DNA of 18,561 nucleotides from Xanthomonas translucens pv. translucens DSM 18974. Lineage in GTDB: Bacteria; Pseudomonadota; Gammaproteobacteria; Xanthomonadales; Xanthomonadaceae. The translations under genes and the position numbers were made by a program. A model generated the notes under the pieces. That model was not told the origin of the DNA. It ran no database searches and saw nothing but the letters and a program-made list of their open reading frames with translations. The DNA lies in the NCBI RefSeq assembly GCF_000331775.1, contig NZ_CAPJ01000448.1, positions 1-18,561 on the forward strand, given 5' to 3'. This document shows, in pieces, positions 1-5,671 of this stretch (positions are counted from its first letter, which is position 1; every line of letters starts with the position of its first letter).

Positions 1-116
1 ACCGCCAGCAGCCGCGCGCCGACCCGCGCCGCCGCGCGCCGCAGCGGCGCGTGCTCGCCCTGCGGGCGCAGCGAGATCAGGGTCCAGGCGGCGGCAGCGG
101 TTGCATGTGCGCTCAT
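1..116 (-). CDS. hemD: Uroporphyrinogen-III synthase, N-terminal fragment (probable)
   Basis: This is the first 38 codons of a minus-strand gene that runs off the left edge. The ATG at 116-114 opens a frame without stops. After a short Ala-rich stretch it reads WTLISLRPQGEHAPLRRAAA and then RVGARLLAV. This resembles the start of xanthomonad HemD proteins, where the WTLISLRP strand begins the first Rossmann-like half. HemD closes hydroxymethylbilane to uroporphyrinogen III in cytosolic haem synthesis. The gene is divergent from the thioesterase at 159, with 42 bp between the two starts. The call rests on the N-terminus alone, with no catalytic residue in view, so another enzyme is possible. 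Confidence 0.5.
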   Translation of the reverse strand, partial: MSAHATAAAAWTLISLRPQGEHAPLRRAAARVGARLLA

Positions 117-146
117 GCCAGGCATTATGCGAGCCCCTACCGACAG

Positions 147-158
147 CACAATCGCACC
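147..158 (+). promoter_or_regulatory. -10-like box for a possible leaderless thioesterase mRNA
   Basis: CACAAT at 147-152 is followed by six bases and then the ATG at 159. With a normal -10 to +1 distance, transcription would start at the A of the ATG. No Shine-Dalgarno sequence lies before this start. The same geometry is seen at oleC. No clear -35 is visible. Confidence 0.35.
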
Positions 159-629
159 ATGGCAGCGGATCTTCCTTTCGATGCGTTCCTGCAGCAGTTG
201 CAGCGGCAGTTCGATGCGATGCCGCCTGTGGCGGCGCTGCAGGTCGCGCTGCAAGGCTATGCCGAACAGCGCTTGCATGTGGTCGCGCCGCTGGCGGCCA
301 ACCTCAACGACAAGGGCAATGCCTTCGGCGGCAGCCTCGGCTCGGTGATGACCCTGGCCGGCTGGGCGCTGGTCAATTGCGAACTGCACCGTGCCGGCCT
401 GCAGGCTGACGTCTACGTCGCCGACACCCAGGTGCGCTACCTGGCGCCGCTGTACGCCGACCTGCACGCACAGGCCGGCGCGGATGCGGGCGCCGACTGG
501 GACGCGTTCGTGCACACCTTCCGCCAGCGCGGCCGTGCCCGGATCGGCATTCAGGCCCAGGTCGGGCCGGCCGCTGCCGCCGCGGCGGCGACGCTGAGCG
601 GCCGCTTCGTCGCCATCGTGAAAGAGTAG
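159..629 (+). CDS. Hot-dog-fold thioesterase domain protein (YiiD C-terminal-like)
   Basis: A 156-residue cytosolic protein. The frame is open further upstream, but the ATG at 159 is chosen because the upstream codons overlap the divergent hemD-like start and read as low-complexity sequence. The core has the pattern of the putative thioesterase family found at the C-terminus of YiiD: LNDKGNAFGGSLGSVMTLAG forms the central hot-dog helix with its Asn/Gly-rich approach, followed by a strand (VYVADTQVRYLAPL) and a last strand (RARIGIQAQVG). Such proteins are thought to hydrolyse acyl thioesters; the substrate cannot be told from sequence. The end has an Ala run (PAAAAAAATLSG). The next gene starts 37 bp downstream on the same strand. 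Confidence 0.75.
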   Translation: MAADLPFDAFLQQLQRQFDAMPPVAALQVALQGYAEQRLHVVAPLAANLNDKGNAFGGSLGSVMTLAGWALVNCELHRAGLQADVYVADTQVRYLAPLYADLHAQAGADAGADWDAFVHTFRQRGRARIGIQAQVGPAAAAAAATLSGRFVAIVKE

Positions 630-666
630 GATGCGCGCACCGCTCGCGCCTACCCGTGGATCCGCC

Positions 667-1086
667 ATGCACTCGACGTTCCGCGCCCTGGCGCTGCTGC
701 TGGCGCTGGGTTTGGCCGGCACCGCGCTGGCCGGCAGCCGCAGCCAGCAGAACAAGCTCGACGACTTGCAGACCGCCTACGGCACCGCGATCCGTTGGAG
801 CGAGTTCGAGTCGGCCTGGGAAGCGGTGGACCCGGCCTACCGGCAGGCGCACCCGCTGACCGATCTGCAACTGGAGCGCTACCGCCAGGTGCAGGTGTCC
901 TCCTACAAGGTCGGGCGGGTCGGCGTGCTGGACGGCGACGCGGTGCGCGACATCGAACTGGGCGTGATCAACCGCAATACCCAGGCCGAGCGCATCGTGC
1001 GCTACCGCGAGCGCTGGCGCTGGGACGCGCAGGCCAAGACCTGGTGGCTGCTGGACGGGCTGCCGGACTTGTGGAACGGCCAGTAG
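667..1086 (+). CDS. Small secreted/periplasmic protein of unknown function
   Basis: A 139-residue protein. The frame is open from 631, but the ATG at 667 is preferred because it places a signal peptide at the N-terminus: MHSTFRALALLLALGLAGTA ending in an ALA-G cleavage site. The mature part is short, charged and rich in Trp and Tyr: a helical segment (QNKLDDLQTAYGTAIRWSEF), then strands (RYRQVQVSSYKVGRVGVLDG) and a C-terminus with RYRERWRWDAQAKTWWLLDG. The layout suggests an NTF2- or cystatin-like small domain, but this is a guess. It has no lipobox Cys and no known catalytic motif. It lies between the thioesterase and the rhodanese on the same strand. Confidence 0.7.
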   Translation: MHSTFRALALLLALGLAGTALAGSRSQQNKLDDLQTAYGTAIRWSEFESAWEAVDPAYRQAHPLTDLQLERYRQVQVSSYKVGRVGVLDGDAVRDIELGVINRNTQAERIVRYRERWRWDAQAKTWWLLDGLPDLWNGQ

Positions 1087-1139
1087 CGCCGCCCGCCAGC
1101 TGTGCGACAATCGGCGCCCGCTTCCAGCCCCTTATTCCT

Positions 1140-1574
1140 GTGAACTTCGAAGAACTGCTGGCCTTTGCCGGCCGCAACCCGATGCTGGCCCTGGCCCTGG
1201 TCGGCCTGACCATCGCCCTGATCGTCACCGAAATCGCGCGCCTGTTCCGTGGTTTCAAGACCCTGCGCCCGGCCGAACTGACCCTGCTGATCAATGCCGG
1301 CAACGCGGTGCTGGTCGATCTGTCGGCCGCGTCCGATTTCGAGAAGGGCCATATCGCCGGCAGCCGCAACGCCACGCCGAGCCAGTTCGGCCCCGAGCAC
1401 AAGCTGGTGGCCAACGCCAAGGCCGCGCCGGTGGTGCTGGTGTGCCGCACCGGCAGCACCGCCGATGCCGCCGCCAAGCAGCTGAAGAAGGCCGGCTTCG
1501 AGCAGGTCTACGTGCTCGACGGCGGCATCGCCGCCTGGCAGCAGGCCGATCTGCCGCTGGCCAAGGGCCGCTGA
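1140..1574 (+). CDS. yibN: Membrane-anchored rhodanese-like sulfurtransferase
   Basis: A 144-residue protein starting at GTG 1140. Residues about 12-30 (NPMLALALVGLTIALIVTEI) form one transmembrane helix, followed by a basic segment (RLFRGFK) and a single rhodanese domain. The domain has VLVDLSAASDFEKGHIAGSRN and the active-site loop VLVCRTGST, whose Cys would carry the persulfide, and ends with YVLDGGIAAWQQADLP. It matches E. coli YibN in build (N-terminal anchor plus rhodanese) and in place, upstream of secB-gpsA; the E. coli grxC between them is absent here. Sulfur transfer is the family role and the partner is unknown. A GACAAT -10-like box at 1106-1111 would give a leader of about 20-25 nt. 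Confidence 0.88.
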   Translation: MNFEELLAFAGRNPMLALALVGLTIALIVTEIARLFRGFKTLRPAELTLLINAGNAVLVDLSAASDFEKGHIAGSRNATPSQFGPEHKLVANAKAAPVVLVCRTGSTADAAAKQLKKAGFEQVYVLDGGIAAWQQADLPLAKGR

Positions 1575-1613
1575 TCGCGCCTCCCGGCCGGGCGCCGAGC
1601 GCCGCGGCTGGCA

Positions 1614-1622
1614 TGTGATAAT
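1614..1622 (+). promoter_or_regulatory. Extended -10-like element upstream of secB
   Basis: TGTGATAAT fits an extended -10 (TG-N plus GATAAT at 1617-1622). It lies in the 88-bp gap after the rhodanese gene and would give a leader of about 35 nt. A Shine-Dalgarno GGAG at 1652-1655 stands 7 nt before the secB ATG. There is no good -35, as expected for extended -10 promoters. Confidence 0.4.
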
Positions 1623-1662
1623 CCCGAATCTTTCTGTTACCTGAATCCACCGGAGTCAAGCA

Positions 1663-2181
1663 ATGTCCGACGTCACCAACAACGGCGCCACGGCGCCGGC
1701 CGAAGCCGCAGCCGGCCCCGCCTTCACCATCGAAAAGATCTACGTCAAGGACGTGTCCTTCGAGTCGCCCAACGCGCCGGCGGTGTTCAACGACAACGTG
1801 CAGCCGGAGCTGCAGCTCAACCTCAACCAGCGCGTGCAGCGCCTGAACGAGCAGGCCTTCGAAGTGGTGCTCGCGGTGACCCTGACCTGCACCGCCGCCG
1901 GCAAGACCGCGTATGTGGCCGAAGTGCAGCAGGCCGGCGTGTTCGGCCTGGTCGGCCTGGACCCGCAGGCGGTGGACGTGCTGCTCGGCACGCAGTGCCC
2001 GAACATCCTGTTCCCGTACGTGCGTTCGCTGGTCAGCGACCTGATCCAGGCCGGCGGCTTCCCGCCGTTCTTCCTGCAGCCGATCAACTTCGAAGCGCTG
2101 TACGCCGAAACCCTGCGCCAGCGCGCGCAGCAGGACGAGAGCCAGTCGCTGGCCGACTCGGAGCCGGCCGGCAACGCCTGA
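1663..2181 (+). CDS. secB: Protein-export chaperone SecB
   Basis: A 172-residue cytosolic chaperone. SecB tetramers bind unfolded preproteins and hand them to SecA for Sec export. After a low-complexity N-terminus ([15 protein letters not shown]) the conserved core begins [20 protein letters not shown]. It continues through the central strands [20 protein letters not shown] and the [20 protein letters not shown] segment. Near the end come [20 protein letters not shown] and [10 protein letters not shown], both typical of SecB. The length fits the family. The ATG at 1663 is backed by a Shine-Dalgarno GGAG 7 nt upstream. The stop lies 18 nt before the gpsA start, which suggests co-transcription, an arrangement common in proteobacteria. 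Confidence 0.97.
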   Translation: MSDVTNNGATAPAEAAAGPAFTIEKIYVKDVSFESPNAPAVFNDNVQPELQLNLNQRVQRLNEQAFEVVLAVTLTCTAAGKTAYVAEVQQAGVFGLVGLDPQAVDVLLGTQCPNILFPYVRSLVSDLIQAGGFPPFFLQPINFEALYAETLRQRAQQDESQSLADSEPAGNA

Positions 2182-2199
2182 GCGCGTCCGCCGTTGCCC

Positions 2200-3225
2200 A
2201 TGCGCGATCAGCCCGCGAAGAAGATCGCCGTCCTCGGCGCCGGCTCCTGGGGCACCGCCCTGGCCGCGCTCCTCGCCCGGCACGGTTTTCCGACCGTGCT
2301 GTGGGGACGCGACGCCGCCGTCGCCGAGGCGATTCAGCAGCGCCACGAGAATCCGCGCTACCTGCCGCAGATCCCGCTGCCGGCGGCGCTGCAGGCCACC
2401 ACCGACCTGGCGGCGGCCGTGCACGGCGCCGACTGGATCCTGGTGGTGGTGCCGTCGCATGCGTTCACCGAAACCCTGCACCAGCTGGCACCGTTGCGCC
2501 CGCCGCAGGCCGGCGTGGCCTGGGCGACCAAGGGCTTCGAGCCTGGCTCCGGGCGCTTTCTGCATGAAGTCGCACAGCAGATCCTGGGCGAGGACGTGCC
2601 GCTGGCGGTGGTGACCGGGCCGTCGTTCGCCAAGGAAGTGGCGCTGGACCTGCCGACCGCGGTGACCGTGCACGGCGATGCCGCGTTCGCGCAGCAGGTC
2701 GCCGACGCGATGCACGGCCCCACTTTCCGCGCCTACACCGGCGACGACATGGTCGGTGCCGAGCTGGGCGGGGCAATGAAGAACGTGCTGGCGGTGGCCA
2801 CCGGCGTGGCCGACGGCATGGAGCTGGGCCTGAACGCCCGCGCCGGCCTGATCACCCGCGGCCTCAACGAGATGCTGCGGCTGGCCGCGGCGATCGGCGG
2901 CAAGCCGGAAACGCTGATGGGCCTGGCCGGACTCGGCGACCTGGTGCTGACCTGCACCGGCGACCTGTCGCGCAACCGGCGCCTGGGCCTGGCCCTGGGC
3001 CGCGGGCAGACCCTGCAGGACGCCGTCCGCGCGATCGGCCAGGTGGTCGAGTCGGTGCAGACCGCCGACGAAGTGATGCGCCAGGCCGAACGCCATGGCA
3101 TCGACCTGCCGATCTCCAACGCGGTGCGCGCGGTGCTGCACGGCGCGATGACGCCGGCGGCGGGCCTGCAGCAGTTGCTGGCCCGCGAGCAGAAACCTGA
3201 GTATCCGACCACGCTGTTCAGCTGA
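2200..3225 (+). CDS. gpsA: NAD(P)H-dependent glycerol-3-phosphate dehydrogenase
   Basis: A 341-residue enzyme that reduces dihydroxyacetone phosphate to sn-glycerol-3-phosphate for phospholipid synthesis in the cytosol. The N-terminal Rossmann fold has [20 protein letters not shown] with the GxGxxG-type nucleotide loop. Family segments follow: [43 protein letters not shown] and [20 protein letters not shown], which holds the catalytic Lys. Next come [20 protein letters not shown] and [20 protein letters not shown]. The ATG at 2200 is preferred to the TTG two codons upstream. It closes a secB-gpsA unit and ends 16 bp before a strong terminator hairpin. Confidence 0.97.
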   Translation: MRDQPAKKIAVLGAGSWGTALAALLARHGFPTVLWGRDAAVAEAIQQRHENPRYLPQIPLPAALQATTDLAAAVHGADWILVVVPSHAFTETLHQLAPLRPPQAGVAWATKGFEPGSGRFLHEVAQQILGEDVPLAVVTGPSFAKEVALDLPTAVTVHGDAAFAQQVADAMHGPTFRAYTGDDMVGAELGGAMKNVLAVATGVADGMELGLNARAGLITRGLNEMLRLAAAIGGKPETLMGLAGLGDLVLTCTGDLSRNRRLGLALGRGQTLQDAVRAIGQVVESVQTADEVMRQAERHGIDLPISNAVRAVLHGAMTPAAGLQQLLAREQKPEYPTTLFS

Positions 3226-3241
3226 CCTCGCCTTGTTCCAG

Positions 3242-3279
3242 ACACGAAAAAGCCCGGCCGAAGCCGGGCTTTTTCGTGT
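3242..3279. terminator. Rho-independent terminator after gpsA (probably bidirectional)
   Basis: A perfect hairpin: 17-bp arms at 3242-3258 and 3263-3279 closing a CGAA loop. The GC-rich top of the stem (GCCCGGC/GCCGGGC) is flanked by five A on one side and five T on the other, so a U-run follows the core stem on both strands. It lies 16 bp after the gpsA stop. Confidence 0.9.
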
Positions 3280-3307
3280 GTACGGCCATCCAACCTGCAT
3301 GGCGCAC

Positions 3308-3340
3308 AAAAAAAGAAGCCCGGTCCTGGGACCGGGCTTC
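3308..3340 (-). terminator. Rho-independent terminator for the Ax21-family gene
   Basis: Read on the minus strand, an inverted repeat (GAAGCCCGGTCC at 3315-3326 against GGACCGGGCTTC in plus-strand terms at 3329-3340, the innermost pairs forming the loop) is followed by seven T (A3308-3314 on plus). It lies about 55 bp beyond the stop of the 3395-3967 gene. With the gpsA terminator it forms a back-to-back pair between convergent genes. Confidence 0.88.
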
Positions 3341-3394
3341 GAACCACGCGCAGCGGGAGAGAGAGACGCGGCGCGCAGTGCTACGCGGTGCTGC

Positions 3395-3967
3395 TTACCA
3401 GCTGAAGCGCGGGCCGACGAACCATTCCTTGTCGCCGTCGCGGTTCATCTTCAGGTCCGCGCTCAGGCCCCAGTTCTGGTTGAGCTTGGCCTGGGCGCCG
3501 AGGCGGCCGTAGAACTCGCCGTCCGGGTTGATGCCGTTCTTCTTGGTGTAGTCCTCGTAACCGCCCAGCGCATACACCTCAAAGTACGGGTTGAACGCGG
3601 TACGGATGCCGGCCTCGGCGCTGTAGCCGTTGAACTTGCTGCCGAATTCCGGGTCGAAGCGGTTGTAGGCCACGCGGGTCACCAGGTCGGTGCTGGTCGA
3701 GATCTCGTGGTTGTAACCGGCGCCAATGCGCCACTGGTCGACGTCGACGTCGCCGAAATCGGTCTTCTGGCGGTTGAAGTCGCCGAACACGCTGAAGTTC
3801 GGGTTGATCGCGTAGGAGCCCTTGATGGCCCAGCCATCCGCGTCGCCGCCGCTGGCGTCGGTCTTGATGTAACCGCCTTCGACGTAGTTGTAGGACAGGC
3901 CTTCGGCAGCGGAGGCAGCGAACGGCAGGGTGGCCAGGAGGGCGAGAGCGAGCAGAGAAGTCTTCAT
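3395..3967 (-). CDS. Ax21-family outer-membrane beta-barrel protein
   Basis: A 190-residue exported protein. The signal peptide MKTSLLALALLATLPFAASA is followed by AEGLSYNYVEGGYIKTDASG, the hallmark N-terminus of the Xanthomonas/Stenotrophomonas Ax21 family. Alternating hydrophobic strands follow (DGWAIKGSYAI, FSVFGDFNRQ, QWRIGAGYNHEI, LVTRVAYNRF, YSAEAGIRTAF, FEVYALGGYEDY, FYGRLGAQAKL, WGLSADLKM). The protein ends in GPRFSW, an aromatic C-terminus typical of BAM-assembled barrels. A small OmpA/OmpX-like barrel is likely. An AAGGA Shine-Dalgarno sequence stands about 10 nt before the ATG. The family was once claimed to hold the ligand of the rice receptor XA21, but that work was retracted; the actual role (membrane, biofilm or vesicle related) is not settled. 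Confidence 0.88.
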   Translation of the reverse strand: MKTSLLALALLATLPFAASAAEGLSYNYVEGGYIKTDASGGDADGWAIKGSYAINPNFSVFGDFNRQKTDFGDVDVDQWRIGAGYNHEISTSTDLVTRVAYNRFDPEFGSKFNGYSAEAGIRTAFNPYFEVYALGGYEDYTKKNGINPDGEFYGRLGAQAKLNQNWGLSADLKMNRDGDKEWFVGPRFSW

Positions 3968-4327
3968 GATCGGGATATCCTTTTATTGGTTTAGTCGGCG
4001 CTGAGGCGTGGGCCGTTCGCTGCCGATATGTAAATTATCCGTTAGTCACCCGAACTTCCCCTGAATTTCAAACTGACCGGTATATAAATCAGACAGTGTG
4101 TTCAGGAACTTCTGGGGTGGAATTGCTTGACGCGGTCGCCGCGGCTGAATGCGCTTCCGATGCGACGCCGCAAAGCCGGTCTGCGCCGCACGGTCTGCCG
4201 CCCTATAGAAAAGCAAGGCGTGCACGCACCGCTGGCCTCAGCGTTGATGCGCGCCTTGTCCGCGCGCCCGACGCGCAGTCCGGCCCGGGGAAACGCGTTC
4301 GCGATCGACCGGCGCCCTGCCGTGCGC
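3968..4327. other. 360-bp gap between Ax21 and trmL; Ax21 promoter region
   Basis: I see no convincing gene here. The part next to Ax21 (about 3968-4095) is AT-rich and should hold its promoter on the minus strand. A GATAAT -10-like box (plus-strand ATTATC, 4034-4039) and a TTGAAA (plus-strand TTTCAA, 4066-4071) are visible, but they are 26 bp apart, too far for one sigma-70 promoter. The remaining 230 bp to the trmL stop is GC-rich with no clear hairpin or T-run, so no trmL terminator is evident. Open frames crossing this stretch are antisense or low-complexity. Confidence 0.5.
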
Positions 4328-4807
4328 TCAATCCGCGCCGGGGAAGCCCAGCTGCCGCCATGCTTCGAACACCACCACCGCCACCGCGTTGGACAGGTTG
4401 AGGCTGCGGTTGTGCGGGCGCATCGGCAGGCGCAGGCGTTGCGCGGGCGGAACCTGCTCCAGCACTTCGGCGGGCAGGCCGCGGGTCTCCGGGCCGAACA
4501 GGAACGCATCGCCGTCGGCGAAGGCGGGCGCGTCGTAGCGGGTGCTGCTGCGGGTACTCAGGGCGAACAGGCGGCGCGGGGCGATGCGCTGCAACGCGGC
4601 GTCCAGCGAAGCGTGGACCTGCAGGCGTGCGTACTCGTGGTAATCCAGGCCGGCGCGTTTGAGCTGCTTGTCCTCGAGCTCGAAGCCGAGCGGCTCGATC
4701 AGGTGCAGTTGCGCGCCGGTATTGGCGCAAAGGCGGATGGCGTTGCCCGTGTTGGGCGGTATTTCGGGTTGGAACAGCAGGACATGCAGCGTGGGCGTGG
4801 CGGTCAT
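4328..4807 (-). CDS. trmL: tRNA (cytidine/uridine(34)-2'-O)-methyltransferase
   Basis: A 159-residue SPOUT methyltransferase. TrmL 2'-O-methylates the wobble base of tRNA-Leu isoacceptors with SAM. The N-terminus LHVLLFQPEIPPNTGNAIRL, then CANTG, is the family signature. LIEPLGFELEDKQLKRAGLDY follows, and the trefoil-knot cofactor site is seen in LFGPETRGLP (about residues 102-111), RLPMRPHNRSLNLSNAVAVV and VFEAW. The length matches the compact YibK/TrmL type, which has no extra RNA-binding domain. It is close to gpsA, as in E. coli where yibK lies near cysE-gpsA-secB. The ATG at 4807 is the only good start. The gene lies 51 bp downstream of the repeat-protein gene on the same strand. Confidence 0.95.
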   Translation of the reverse strand: MTATPTLHVLLFQPEIPPNTGNAIRLCANTGAQLHLIEPLGFELEDKQLKRAGLDYHEYARLQVHASLDAALQRIAPRRLFALSTRSSTRYDAPAFADGDAFLFGPETRGLPAEVLEQVPPAQRLRLPMRPHNRSLNLSNAVAVVVFEAWRQLGFPGAD

Positions 4808-4838
4808 CGGCGCAGTTTACGCGCCGGCTCCGGCCTGC

Positions 4839-4858
4839 GCCGGCGAAGCGTCGCCGGC
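4839..4858. terminator. Hairpin directly after the QVRP-repeat gene
   Basis: Perfect 8-bp arms (GCCGGCGA at 4839-4846, TCGCCGGC at 4851-4858) with an AGCG loop. The right arm abuts the stop codon (4859-4861) of the minus-strand gene. No T-run follows, so it could be a weak terminator, an mRNA 3'-end stabiliser or a pause site before trmL. Confidence 0.4.
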
Positions 4859-5257
4859 TCAGCGCGCCAGGCTGGTGGTCAGGTCCTGGCCCAGGTTCTG
4901 CAGGCTCGGCTGCAGCTGCAGCATCGCGCTGTCCAGGGCGCCGCCGACCACGCTGCCGATCGCGAACACGCGATGGGTGTCGGCGCCCGGACGCACCTGC
5001 AGCGTGGCCAGGGTGACCACGCGCTGGCTCGTGGCCTGCTCGGCATCGCGCTGGGCGATCTGCTCGGCGGACGGACGCACCTGCACCGACGCCAGCGTGG
5101 CGATGCGGCTGGACAGTTCGGCGTCGCGCTGCGCCAGCTGCTCGGCGGAGGGGCGGACCTGCACGCTGTCCAGGGTGGCGATGGTCGGCGCGGCGATCGC
5201 CGGCGCGGCGAGCAGGGCGGCGATGGCGAAGGTCAGGGCGAAGGAAGCGGTTTTCAT
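4859..5257 (-). CDS. Secreted protein with three QVRP repeats, unknown function
   Basis: A 132-residue exported protein. The ATG at 5257 is chosen over an upstream in-frame ATG at 5368: it starts a clear signal peptide (MKTASFALTFAIAALLAAPA, then IAA) and has a GAGG Shine-Dalgarno sequence 6 nt upstream. The mature N-terminus carries three imperfect copies of a unit beginning (I/V)(A/V)TL(D/A)(S/T)(V/L)QVRP, at residues 26, 52 and 80. The first two continue SAEQ(L/I)AQRDAE and are nearly identical; the third is cut short after RPGAD. The C-terminus (VFAIGSVVGGALDSAMLQLQ...) looks amphipathic. I recognise no family. The units may be short helical repeats or binding motifs. Confidence 0.7.
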   Translation of the reverse strand: MKTASFALTFAIAALLAAPAIAAPTIATLDSVQVRPSAEQLAQRDAELSSRIATLASVQVRPSAEQIAQRDAEQATSQRVVTLATLQVRPGADTHRVFAIGSVVGGALDSAMLQLQPSLQNLGQDLTTSLAR

Positions 5258-5671
5258 GGCGGGCCTCGTTGGTGTTGTTGAGTTATGGTGTGGTAGTAAG
5301 GTATAACACCAAATCAAGATGTGCAAGACCTTTCTCCTGCTTTTTCTATTTATTAAGCTTTTGTTCACTTTCTGATTTGGCGGTGTTTTGTTGCGCCCAG
5401 TGACAAAGCAGATCCTGTGCCAACTTCAAGGCGTTGTTATTCAAGGCTTTTGGGGTGAGCCGTGTGTCCGCGGGCGGACACACGGTCGCTTGCGTACGTC
5501 CGTCTTCGGCTTGCCGGTCACCTCTCGGGCAGCGGCGTCGGCGCCTCGCGTTCAGCATCGACGGTGCCGGCGATGCTCAGGAACGGACCGAACGGCATAC
5601 GCGGGCATGGCGCCGGCCCGTTACGATCGAGGCCTGGCTGTCCTTCCACTCATCCCTCAAAAGGAACTTGC
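5258..5671. other. 414-bp divergent gap before the M16 peptidase gene
   Basis: This stretch separates the minus-strand repeat-protein gene from the plus-strand peptidase. About 5275-5400 is clearly AT-rich and probably holds the repeat-protein promoter: on the minus strand TTGCAC (plus 5321-5326) and TATACC (plus 5300-5305) are 15 bp apart, which is suboptimal. A 26-bp palindrome lies at 5460-5485. The peptidase side has TACGAT near 5622 and a good Shine-Dalgarno AAGGAA at 5661-5666. Open frames here (for example one on the minus strand, 5346-5558) show no recognisable protein. Confidence 0.5.
5460..5485. repeat. Perfect 11-bp-arm inverted repeat
   Basis: Arms CCGTGTGTCCG (5460-5470) and CGGACACACGG (5475-5485) enclose CGGG. 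No T-run follows on either strand, so it is not a standard terminator. It may be a regulator-binding site between the divergent genes, or an RNA hairpin. Confidence 0.6.

Noticed and set aside
1291..3309. Long minus-strand open frame (672 codons) antisense to secB-gpsA
   Set aside because: It is rich in Arg, Gln, His and Gly and mirrors the codon bias of the real genes; it has no domain and covers two certain genes.
5346..5558. Minus-strand open frame in the 5258-5671 gap
   Set aside because: It has an Arg-run start, no Shine-Dalgarno sequence and no recognisable domain, and it includes the 26-bp palindrome. It could be a gene remnant but nothing supports that.
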